Assembly: GCF_001426645.1 (NCBI RefSeq)
Contig: NZ_LMEX01000002.1
Location: forward strand, 1,154,629 to 1,218,628
From: Rhodanobacter sp. Root480
GTDB taxonomy: Bacteria; Pseudomonadota; Gammaproteobacteria; Xanthomonadales; Rhodanobacteraceae
Length of the DNA stretch: 64,000 nt
Direction: 5' to 3'
In this document: piece after piece, positions 41,633-50,047 of the stretch
Layout: each line of letters begins with the position of its first letter
Numbering within the stretch: the stretch's first letter is position 1
Made by a program: the position numbers and the translations under genes
The notes under the pieces: generated by a model
What the model was told of the DNA's origin: nothing
What the model saw: the letters and a program-made list of their open reading frames with translations, nothing else
The model's database searches: none

Positions 41633-43071
41633 GGCGCGGCGTCGACCTTGGCCACGGCGCTGCAGTGTTCATCACCGCAGGCCTGCCAGCCGCCGCCGAG
41701 CGATTTGTACAGGGCGACGGCGCGCGTGTTGATCGCCGCCTCGGCCTGCGCCAGATCGTCCTCGGCGGCCAGTTGGGTGCGCTCGGCGTCGAGCAGTTCG
41801 AGGAAGCCGGTGGCGCCTTCCTGATAGCGGATGCGGGCGAGGTCGGCCGCACGCTTGCTCTGCGTGGCCTGTTCGATCAGGTGATCGACGCGCACGCGCT
41901 GCTGGTTGAAGCCGGTGACTGCGTTGTCGATGTCCTCGATCGCCTCCAGCACGGTGCGCTGGTAATTCGCCTGCGCTGCATCGGCACGCGCCTCGCTGAC
42001 GTGCAGGTTCGCACGCACGCGCTGCACGTTGAGGCCGGCCCAGCTGATGCTGGGCGCCAGCGACCACGCCCGCGTCGACGGGCTGCCAAAGTCATTGCTG
42101 CGCCCGGACAGGAAGCCCAGGAAACCGCCCAGCGAGATGTGCGGGAAGAAATCCGCCTTGGCCACGCCGATGCGTGCGTTGGCGGCGGCGTACTCGCGTT
42201 CGGCCATCTGGACGTCCGGACGGCGCGACAGCACGTCGCCGGCGTCGCCGATCGGCAAGGTGGTGGCGATCGGGGTGAAACTCTTCGGCGACACGTCGAT
42301 GTCGAGCTCTCCCGGCCGCTCGCCCAGCAGCACGGCGAGGCGGTACTCGCTGGCGCTGGCCTGGGTTTGCAGCAGCGGCAGTTGCGCCTGCACTGCACTG
42401 AGGCGGGCCTTGGCGCTGGCCACGTCCTGCTCGGCGCCGGTGCCGACCTGCTGGCGTACCTCGGTCAGGTGCACGGTCTGGCGCTGGTTTTCGATGTCGC
42501 GTTTGGCGATGTCGAGCCGCAGCTGGGTGCCGCGCAATTCGAAATAATTGCGCGCCACCTCGGCCAGCAGGCTGACCTGCACGTCGTGCAATGCCGCCTC
42601 GCTGGCGCCCAGATCGGCGCCGGCCGCTTCCACCGAACGACGCACGCCGCCGAACACGTCCAGCTCCCACGAAGCATCGAAGCCGGCCTGGTAGGTGGTC
42701 GTGGTGAGCCGCTGGTCGCTGAAGCCTGGTTGCTGGCCGCGGCTGCGGGTGTAATCCACACCGGTGTTGATGGTGGGCAGGCGATCGGACTTGGCACCGC
42801 TGAGCAACGCGCGCGATTCATGCAGACGCGCCACGGCGATACGCAGGTCGAGGTTGTTCGCCGCGGCGCGCTGGATCAACGCATCCAGCGTCGGATCGTT
42901 GAACTGCTTCCACCACGCGGCCTGGAACTGCGCGTTGCTTTCCTGCGCGGCGTCGAGGCCCTGCAGCTGCGGTGCGGCGATTTTCTCGGCGTGATAGTCG
43001 GGGCCGATGCTGGCGCAACCGGCCAGGATCATGGCCGCGCTGAGCGCGGCGATTTTCAGTAGCGGTTTCAT
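41629..43071 (-). CDS. RND efflux outer-membrane lipoprotein (NodT/OprM family)
   Basis: This 480-residue protein has a lipoprotein signal with lipobox LAGC, and then two repeats of the outer-membrane efflux fold (SRALLSGAKSDRLPTINTGV; ARIGVAKADFFPHISLGGFL). It forms the TolC-like exit duct of the pump encoded upstream. It begins one base after a duplicated RND-tail reading frame. Confidence 0.93.
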
Positions 43072-43072
43072 C

Positions 43073-43240
43073 TCAATGGTTCTCCATCCCGGCAGCGTGG
43101 GCGCGCGACTCGCGGCGCCCCGCCAGGGCGTGAATGACGTTGTAGACCAGGGGTGTGTAGATCAGCCCCGCCAGGGTCACGCCGAGCATGTCCGAGGCCA
43201 CGGCGACACCGACGCCGGCGATCCTGCGTACGGTTTTCAT
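43073..43240 (-). CDS. Duplicated C-terminal tail of the RND transporter (55 residues, probable remnant)
   Basis: The frame reads MKTVRRIAGVGVAVASDMLG, then VTLAGLIYTPLVYNVIHALA, and ends GMENH. It parallels the last residues of the upstream RND protein (GVAVFAGMLGVTIFGLIYTP ... LENH). Its ATG overlaps the RND stop as TGATG, so it could be translated by coupling. It has one predicted membrane helix, corresponding to the last helix of the pump. It may be a leftover of a tandem duplication or recombination, or a small accessory peptide; the first is more likely. Confidence 0.68.
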   Translation of the reverse strand: MKTVRRIAGVGVAVASDMLGVTLAGLIYTPLVYNVIHALAGRRESRAHAAGMENH

Positions 43241-46200
43241 CAGTGGTTCTCCAGCGCCGGCAGCGCATCGGCGGCGGCGCGCTCGGCCGCGCGGGCCTCG
43301 CGACGCTCGACCAGGGCGCGGATGACGACATAGAACAGCGGCGTGTAGATCAGCCCGAAGATGGTCACGCCCAGCATGCCGGCAAACACCGCCACGCCCA
43401 TCGCATGGCGCATCTCGGCACCGGCACCGCTGGAAGTGACCAGCGGCACCACGCCCATGATGAACGCGATCGAGGTCATCAGGATCGGGCGCAGGCGCAA
43501 CCTGGCGGCTTCCAGCACGGCCTCATGACGCGGCACGCCTTCCAGCTGCAATTCGCGGGCGAACTCCACGATCAGGATCGCGTTCTTGCACGCCAGGCCC
43601 ACCAGCACGATCAAGCCGATCTGGGTGAAGATGTTGTTGTCGCCACCGCTGAGCCACACGCCGGCAATCGCGGACAGCAGCACCATCGGCACGATCAGGA
43701 TCACCGCCAGCGGCAGCGACCAGCTTTCGTACAGCGACGACAGCACCAGGAACACCAGCAGCACGCACAGCGGGAACACCAGGATCGCGGTGTTGCCGGC
43801 CAGGATCTGCTGGTAGGTCAGCTCGGTCCACTCGAAGCTGATGCCATTGGGCAGGTTGTCCTTCGCCAGCTTTTCCATCGCCGCCTGCGCCTGGCCGGAG
43901 CTGAAGCCCGGCGCCGGGCCACCGTTGATCTCGGCGGTCGGGTAGCCGTTGTAATGCTGCACGCGATCCGGGCCCGCGCCTTGCGACACGGTGACGAACG
44001 AACCCAGCGGCACCATCTGGCCCTGCGCGTTGCGCGTCTTCAGCTGCAGGATGTCCTGCGGCGTGTGGCGGAACGCGGGGTCGGCCGAGACATTGACCTG
44101 GTAGGTGCGGCCGAAGCGGTTGAAGTCGTTGACGTAGAGCGAGCCCATGTAGGCCTGCATGGTCTGGTACACATCGCCCAGGTTCACGCCTTCGGCCTTG
44201 GCCTTCTCGCGGTTCACGTCGGCGTCGACCTGCGGCACGCTGACCTGGAAGCTGGAGAACAGCCCGGCCAGCGCCGGGTCCTTGCGGCTGGCGGCGATCA
44301 GGTTCTGCGTCTGCTTGTACAGCTCGTCGAAGCCGCGGTCGCTGCGATCCTCGATCTGCATGCGGAAGCCGCCGATCGTGCCCAACCCCATCACCGGCGG
44401 CGGCGGGAACACGGCGATGTAGGCGTCCTGGATGGCGCCGAACTTCTGGTTCAGCGCACCGGCGATCGCACCGGCGGACAGGTCCGCAGTCTCGCGTTCC
44501 TCGAACGGCTTCAGCGTGACGAATACGATGCCGGAGTTGGTCGAGTTGGTGAAACCGTTGATCGACAGGCCGGGGAAGGCCACCGCATGTTCCACGCCCG
44601 GCTGCTTCAGCGCGATCGCGCTCATGCGCCGGATCACGTCTTCCGAACGATCCAGCGAAGCGGCGTCGGGCAGTTGCGCGAACGCCACCAGGTACTGCTT
44701 GTCCTGGCCCGGCACGAAACCGGTCGGCACGTGCGAGAAGCCGAACCAGGTCAGGGCGATCAGGCCGGCATAGATCACCAGCGCCAGCTTGCCCTTGCCG
44801 ACGACGCGCTTGACGCCGCCCACGTAGCGCTCCGAACCGCGCTGGAACATGCGGTTGAAGGGACGGAACAGCCAGCCGAACGCACGGTCGATGCCGCGGG
44901 TGAGGCGGTCCTTCGGCGCGTTGTGCGGCTTCAGCAGCACGGCGGCCAGCGCCGGGCTCAGGGTCAGCGAGTTGAACGCGGAGATCACCGTGGAGATCGC
45001 GATGGTCAAGGCGAACTGGCGGTAGAACTGGCCGGTGAGGCCGCTGACGAACGCGGTCGGGATGAACACCGCGCACAGCACCAGCGCGGTGGCCACGATC
45101 GGGCCGGTGACTTCGCGCATCGCCTTGCGCGTCGCCTCCTTCGGCGACTCGCCCAGTTCGATATGCCGCTCGACGTTCTCCACCACCACGATCGCGTCAT
45201 CGACCACGATGCCGATCGCCAGCACCAGTCCGAACAGGCTCAGGGCGTTCAGCGAGAAGCCGGCCAGGTACATGATCGCGAACGTGCCGATCAGCGACAC
45301 CGGCACCGCCACCAGCGGAATGATCGAGGCGCGCCAGGTCTGCAGGAACAGGATCACCACCAGCACCACCAGCAGGATCGCCTCCAGCAGCGTGTGCGCC
45401 ACCGCCTCGATCGAGCCGCGCACGAACACGGTCGGGTCATAGACGATCGAGTAGTCGACCCCCTGCGGGAAATCCTTCTTCAGCTCCGCCATGGTGGCGC
45501 GCACTTCGTCGGAGATCTGGATCGCGTTGGAGCCGGGCCGGGCAAAGATCGGCATGGCCACCGCGGGCGTGTTGTCGAGCAGGCTGCGCAATGCGTAGCT
45601 GTTCGAGCCCAGGTCGATCTTGGCCACGTCGCTGAGGTGGGTGACGCCGCCGTTGGCCGCGGTGCGCACGATGATGTTGCGGAAATCGTCTTCGCTGACC
45701 AGTCGGCCACGCGTGTTGATGTTGAGCTGGAACGCGGAGTTGCCGGGGCCGGGCGGCGCATTCAGCGCACCGGCGGCGACCTGCACGTTCTGCTCGCGGA
45801 TGGCGTTGATCACGTCGCCGGTGGTGAGCGACCGTTGCGCCAGCTTCTGCGGGTCCAGCCACACGCGCATCGAGTACTCGCCGGCACCGAAGATCTGCAC
45901 GTCGCCGATGCCATTGAGCCGGCCCAGCACGTCTTTCACGTGCAGCCGCGCGTAGTTCGACAGGTAGAGCATGTCGTAGCGCTGGTCGGGCGAGATCAGG
46001 TGCACGACCATGGTGAGGTCGGGCGAGCTCTTCTGCGTGGTCACGCCGAGCCGCTGCACTTCCTCGGGCAATTTCGGCAGCGCCTGCGCCACGCGGTTCT
46101 GCACGTCGACCTGGGCGTTGTTGAGATCGGTGCCGAGCGCGAACGTCACGGTGAGCGTGAGCGCGCCGTCACTGGTGGCCTGCGACGAGGTGTACAGCAT

Positions 46201-46431
46201 GCCCTCGGCGCCGTTGATCTGTTCCTCCAGCGGCGTGGCGACGGTCTGCGCGATCACCTTCGGGTTGGCGCCGGGGTAGCTGGCGTGCACCACCACGGTC
46301 GGCGGCACCACTTCGGGGTACTCGCTGATCGGCAGCTGGAACACCGCGATGGAGCCGGTGATCACGAACAGCAACGACAGCACCGCGGCCATGATGGGTC
46401 GGTCGACGAAGAATTGGGCGATGTTTTTCAT
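43240..46431 (-). CDS. RND efflux transporter, HAE1 family inner-membrane pump
   Basis: This 1063-residue protein starts MKNIAQFFVDRPIMAAVLSL, typical of AcrB/MexF-type pumps. It has 12 expected membrane helices and the proton-relay aspartates in VVDDAIVVVENVERH within TM4. It exports drugs or other hydrophobic compounds with the neighbouring adaptor and outer-membrane duct. Its sequence and operon order with a LysR regulator fit the MexEF-OprN group. Two hairpins precede it. Confidence 0.94.
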   Translation of the reverse strand: MKNIAQFFVDRPIMAAVLSLLFVITGSIAVFQLPISEYPEVVPPTVVVHASYPGANPKVIAQTVATPLEEQINGAEGMLYTSSQATSDGALTLTVTFALGTDLNNAQVDVQNRVAQALPKLPEEVQRLGVTTQKSSPDLTMVVHLISPDQRYDMLYLSNYARLHVKDVLGRLNGIGDVQIFGAGEYSMRVWLDPQKLAQRSLTTGDVINAIREQNVQVAAGALNAPPGPGNSAFQLNINTRGRLVSEDDFRNIIVRTAANGGVTHLSDVAKIDLGSNSYALRSLLDNTPAVAMPIFARPGSNAIQISDEVRATMAELKKDFPQGVDYSIVYDPTVFVRGSIEAVAHTLLEAILLVVLVVILFLQTWRASIIPLVAVPVSLIGTFAIMYLAGFSLNALSLFGLVLAIGIVVDDAIVVVENVERHIELGESPKEATRKAMREVTGPIVATALVLCAVFIPTAFVSGLTGQFYRQFALTIAISTVISAFNSLTLSPALAAVLLKPHNAPKDRLTRGIDRAFGWLFRPFNRMFQRGSERYVGGVKRVVGKGKLALVIYAGLIALTWFGFSHVPTGFVPGQDKQYLVAFAQLPDAASLDRSEDVIRRMSAIALKQPGVEHAVAFPGLSINGFTNSTNSGIVFVTLKPFEERETADLSAGAIAGALNQKFGAIQDAYIAVFPPPPVMGLGTIGGFRMQIEDRSDRGFDELYKQTQNLIAASRKDPALAGLFSSFQVSVPQVDADVNREKAKAEGVNLGDVYQTMQAYMGSLYVNDFNRFGRTYQVNVSADPAFRHTPQDILQLKTRNAQGQMVPLGSFVTVSQGAGPDRVQHYNGYPTAEINGGPAPGFSSGQAQAAMEKLAKDNLPNGISFEWTELTYQQILAGNTAILVFPLCVLLVFLVLSSLYESWSLPLAVILIVPMVLLSAIAGVWLSGGDNNIFTQIGLIVLVGLACKNAILIVEFARELQLEGVPRHEAVLEAARLRLRPILMTSIAFIMGVVPLVTSSGAGAEMRHAMGVAVFAGMLGVTIFGLIYTPLFYVVIRALVERREARAAERAAADALPALENH

Positions 46432-46445
46432 GCAAAAAATCCTCG

Positions 46446-46506
46446 CGAGGCTTCTGCGAAGCCTCGGTTCTCTTGGCCCGTCATCCCGGCTTTCGCCGGG
46501 ATGACG
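46446..46506. repeat. Two adjacent hairpins between adaptor and pump genes
   Basis: CGAGGCTTC/GAAGCCTCG (46446-46466) and CGTCATCCCGGC/GCCGGGATGACG (46479-46506) are perfect stems with 3- and 4-base loops. The second is a widespread type of intergenic repeat. They could alter the ratio of pump to adaptor. Confidence 0.75.
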
Positions 46507-46554
46507 GCTAGGTAGCTGTTTGCCTATGTGGCGTGACCACGCCAGAGGCCGTCC

Positions 46555-47802
46555 TCAGCCTTGCGGGTCCCGCGCTTTCGCTGGCTTGACCTGCGCGGTA
46601 CGCGAATCCGTGTCGACATTCGCGTCGCCGCGCTCGACCAGCGCCTTGTCGGCCGGATCGAGCCGGTAGCTCATCGCCACCTTCTGCGGGTTCACCTCGG
46701 CGCCGGGGCGCACGCGTTGCAGGCCGTTCACCACCACCAGGTCGCTGGGCTTCACGCCGCTTTCGATCACGCGCAAGCCATGCACCAACGCGCCGGTTTC
46801 CACCTTGCGGTATTGCACCTTGTGGTCCTTGTCGACCACGTAGACGAACTGGTTGCCCAGGTCGGTGCCGATGGCGCGGTCGTCCACCAATACGCGCGAC
46901 TTCACCTGGCCGCTCTGCAACTGCACGCGGGCGTACAGGCCGGGCGTATACAGGCCGTCGGCGTTGTCGAACACGGCGCGCAAACGCATCGTGCCGGAAC
47001 CGGTGTGCAGCTGGTTGTCCACGAAATCGAGGCGGCCTTCATGCGGATAACCCGATTCGTCGGCCAGGCCCATCGTCGCTTCGATGCGGGCGCTGCGGCC
47101 TGCCTGCCTGGCGTCGGCACGCAGATGATCGAGCTTCAGCCAGGTGTGCTCGTCCACGTCGAAGTAGACATAGACGGGGTTCACCGAGACCACGCTGGTC
47201 AGCACGTCGTTGCTGGTGACCAGGTTGCCGGGGGTGACGCGGGCGTTGCTGACGCGGCCATCGATCGGCGAGCGCACCTTGGTGAAATCCAGGTTCAACC
47301 GGGCGGCGGCCAACGCGGCGGTGGCGGCGCCCAACTGGGCACGTGCGCTTTGCGCGGTGGTTTGCTGGCGGTCGGCTTCCTGTTTGGCGATCGCGTGCTG
47401 GGCCAGCAGCATCGTGGCGCGTTGCTGGTTGGTCTCGGCCAGGCTCAGCTCGGCGCGGGCCTGCGCCTGGTTGGCGGCCAGCCGGTCCACCTCGGCCTGG
47501 TACGGGCGGGCATCGAGCTGGAACAGCACGTCGCCCTTGTGCACCACGGCGCCTTCCTGGAAATGCACCGACTCCACGAAGCCGCCCACGCGAGGCTGCA
47601 CCTGCACCGTATTGACCGCTTCCAGCCGGCCGGTGAACTCGGCGCTGTCGCTGACCTTGCGGCTCAGCGCCTGCGCCACGGTGACTTCCGGCGGCGGCGC
47701 GCCGACGGGGGTTTGCGCCTGGCTGTCATCGCCATGCAGCACCATCCAGCTGCCCAGCACGGTGACCGCGATCAGGGGTATCAGCATCCATTGTTTCTTC
47801 AT
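46555..47802 (-). CDS. RND efflux periplasmic adaptor (membrane fusion protein, MexE-like)
   Basis: This 415-residue protein has an N-terminal signal anchor (WMLIPLIAVTVLGSWMVL), lipoyl half-motifs (VQVQPRVGGFVESVHFQEGA, DFTKVRSPIDGRVSN), an alpha-hairpin (QARAELSLAETNQQRATMLL) and a beta-barrel domain. It links the inner pump to the outer-membrane duct. It is the first gene of the operon, divergent from the LysR regulator. Confidence 0.93.
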   Translation of the reverse strand: MKKQWMLIPLIAVTVLGSWMVLHGDDSQAQTPVGAPPPEVTVAQALSRKVSDSAEFTGRLEAVNTVQVQPRVGGFVESVHFQEGAVVHKGDVLFQLDARPYQAEVDRLAANQAQARAELSLAETNQQRATMLLAQHAIAKQEADRQQTTAQSARAQLGAATAALAAARLNLDFTKVRSPIDGRVSNARVTPGNLVTSNDVLTSVVSVNPVYVYFDVDEHTWLKLDHLRADARQAGRSARIEATMGLADESGYPHEGRLDFVDNQLHTGSGTMRLRAVFDNADGLYTPGLYARVQLQSGQVKSRVLVDDRAIGTDLGNQFVYVVDKDHKVQYRKVETGALVHGLRVIESGVKPSDLVVVNGLQRVRPGAEVNPQKVAMSYRLDPADKALVERGDANVDTDSRTAQVKPAKARDPQG

Positions 47803-47859
47803 CTTTCGCTCCGAACACCTTGTTGGCCGGACAGGGGGTACCGGCGAGGGTCGAGAGAA

Positions 47860-47871
47860 TAGGTGTACCTA
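47860..47871. promoter_or_regulatory. Palindromic site in the efflux/LysR intergenic region
   Basis: TAGGT and ACCTA surround GT. It lies in the 142-base spacer of the divergent adaptor and LysR genes, where a LysR binding site is expected. The match to a LysR box is not strong. Confidence 0.35.
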
Positions 47872-47944
47872 GCGGTATAGAAAATCCCCTTTTCAGGCAT
47901 TACACTCATGCGCCGCAGTCATGAATCGACGAGGAATGGGACCG

Positions 47945-48922
47945 ATGGAAGACTTTTCAGCAATTTCGACCTTCGTCCGCGTGGTCGAGGCCGGCAGTTT
48001 CGCCGCTGCCGCCGGCCAGTTGGGCATGACCCCGTCAGGCGTCAGCCGCGCCGTGTCGCGGCTGGAAACCCAGCTCGGCGCCCGGCTGCTGTTCCGCTCC
48101 ACGCGCTCCCTGCGGTTGACCGACGATGGAGCCTCGTTCCATGCGCGTTGCCGGGAGATCCTGGCCGATCTGGCCGAGGCCACCGAGGCGCTGAACTTCG
48201 CCAACAGCAAGCCCACCGGCAAATTGCGGGTGGGTATCTCGCTGTCGGTGGGGCGCGCCGCGGTGATCCCGCGGCTCACCGAATTCGAGCAGCGCTACCC
48301 CGACATCCGGCTGGAGCTGTCGATGAGCGACTCGCCGTCGGATCTCAACGGCGAAGGGCTGGACTGCGCCATCCGCGTGGGCGAACTGGAGGATTCCAGC
48401 CTGATCGCGCGCAAGATCGGCTACCTGCGCAACGTGGTGTGCGCCTCGCCCGAGTACCTGCGCAAGTACGGCGCCCCGCGCAGCATCGAGGATCTGAAGG
48501 ATCACCGCTGCATCAATTACGTGTACCCGAACGGCCGCCCGCGGCAATGGCAGTTCGACACGCCGGATGGCCAGGTGAGCGTGGATATCGACGCGCACAT
48601 GCTGATCAACGACGGCGAATCGGTGCTGCAGGCCGTGGCGGCGGGGCTGGGCATCACCCAGGTGCCGCGCATGCTGGCCGCCTGCATGCTGGAAAAAGGC
48701 ATGCTGGAACTGGTGATGGCCGATACCAACTCCACCGGCAAGCCGGTGTGGATCGTCTATCCGCAGAAAAAACACCTGTCGGCCCGCGTGCAGGCCTTCA
48801 TCGAATGGGTGCGTGAATTGTTCGAGCGTACCAACCGATGCACGGTGGCCACACCCAATACCGTCCCCGCTGTCGCCCGGCCAAAACCGGTACGCACCGA
48901 AACGCTGGCGGAAGTGGCGTAA
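47945..48922 (+). CDS. LysR family transcriptional regulator
   Basis: This 325-residue protein has the LysR helix-turn-helix (FVRVVEAGSFAAAAGQLGMT, PSGVSRAVSRLETQLGARL) and a substrate-binding domain (GKLRVGISLSVGRAAVIPRL onwards). It is divergent from the RND efflux operon, as MexT is from mexEF-oprN, and probably activates it. The C-terminal 35 residues after FERTNR are proline-rich and unlike the family. The ATG at 47945 is chosen by family N-terminus; an ATG at 47921 is in frame. Confidence 0.9.
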   Translation: MEDFSAISTFVRVVEAGSFAAAAGQLGMTPSGVSRAVSRLETQLGARLLFRSTRSLRLTDDGASFHARCREILADLAEATEALNFANSKPTGKLRVGISLSVGRAAVIPRLTEFEQRYPDIRLELSMSDSPSDLNGEGLDCAIRVGELEDSSLIARKIGYLRNVVCASPEYLRKYGAPRSIEDLKDHRCINYVYPNGRPRQWQFDTPDGQVSVDIDAHMLINDGESVLQAVAAGLGITQVPRMLAACMLEKGMLELVMADTNSTGKPVWIVYPQKKHLSARVQAFIEWVRELFERTNRCTVATPNTVPAVARPKPVRTETLAEVA

Positions 48923-48949
48923 GCCGCGGCTGGAGCGGCCGCGCTGGCC

Positions 48950-49747
48950 TCAGCCGCCGGCCGGCACCAGCACCAACAGCGCCACGCCGAACGCGATGCG
49001 GTAGATCGCGAACGGCGTGAACGTGTGCGTGCGGATATAGCCGAGCAGCCACTTCACCGCGATAAACGCCACGATCGCCGAGACCACGAAACCCAGCCCC
49101 AGCGCGGTCCAGTCCTCATGCGCCGCGCCACCGCTTTTCACCACCTTCAGCAACTCGTAGCCGGTCGCCGCATACATCGTGGGAATGCCCACCAGGAATG
49201 CGAACTCGGTCGCCGCCGCGCGGTTGCTGGTACCGAACAGCATCGCCGCGAAAATCGTCGACGCCGAGCGCGACAGGCCAGGGAAAATCCCCGCAACCAT
49301 CTGCGCGATACCCACCAGGATGGCCACCCGCCACGTCACCTCGGTGCGGTCGGGCTGGCGCGCGGCCAGCCGCTCCGCAGCGATCATCCACACGCCACCG
49401 ATCACCAGCGCCCACGCCACCGGCGTCACCGTCTCCGGCAACTTGAAACCCATCTTCACCGCGATAAAGCCCAGCACCGCCGTGATCAGGAACGCCACCG
49501 CCAGCTTGAACAGGTAGTCGCGGTTCGCCGCATCACGCCATTGCGTCAGCAACTGCCAGATGCGCTTCCAGTAGATCAACGTCACCGCCAGGATCGCGCC
49601 CGCCTGGATGCCGATATTGAACAGATCCGAGCGCGCCCCCAGCCCGAACTTCTCGGCGATAAGCAAGTGGCCCGTGCTGGAAATGGGCAGGAATTCGGTA
49701 ACGCCCTCGATGATGCCGAGCAAGGTGACGCGGATCAGGTCGCTCAA
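48950..49747 (-). CDS. uppP: Undecaprenyl-diphosphatase
   Basis: This 265-residue membrane protein has both UppP active-site motifs: EGVTEFLPISSTGHLL near the start and PGLSRSAST in the middle. It recycles undecaprenyl diphosphate for cell-wall synthesis and gives bacitracin resistance. No ATG fits; TTG at 49747 is used because GGAG lies nine bases ahead and the family begins a few residues before LLGIIEG. It converges on the LysR gene. Confidence 0.92.
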   Translation of the reverse strand: MSDLIRVTLLGIIEGVTEFLPISSTGHLLIAEKFGLGARSDLFNIGIQAGAILAVTLIYWKRIWQLLTQWRDAANRDYLFKLAVAFLITAVLGFIAVKMGFKLPETVTPVAWALVIGGVWMIAAERLAARQPDRTEVTWRVAILVGIAQMVAGIFPGLSRSASTIFAAMLFGTSNRAAATEFAFLVGIPTMYAATGYELLKVVKSGGAAHEDWTALGLGFVVSAIVAFIAVKWLLGYIRTHTFTPFAIYRIAFGVALLVLVPAGG

Positions 49748-50047
49748 GAACAGATACTCCGCAGCAAGTAAGGCCGGCCTGCGCCGGCTTGGGAGCGCAT
49801 AGCTTACGTGGATTGCGCATCCGTTCGACCCGATGCCTTGCTGATGCGGACCGACGGGGCTTGGCGAGGTCTTCCGAAAAAAGTGACGCATTCGACACTT
49901 TTTGGTTGGGGTGCATTCGGTTTTTGTCAGGTCGCGTGTAAGGTTTTCCGGTCGTGCATCGGGCGTCTTCCGCCGCCGCCGAGGCTTTCGGGGGGCGAGG
50001 CGTACTCGCCCGCTCAGCCGGTGCGGCATCGGTAACAGGGGAAAGGA
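49748..50047. promoter_or_regulatory. Intergenic region upstream of uppP and cdiB
   Basis: This 300-base spacer between divergent genes contains no reading frame of merit. It holds AAAAAGTG/CACTTTTT (49878-49903), perfect arms around ten bases, in an AT-richer stretch. GCATTCG occurs inside that loop and again at 49913. These could be regulator sites for the CDI locus. No clear sigma-70 promoter is assigned. Confidence 0.45.
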
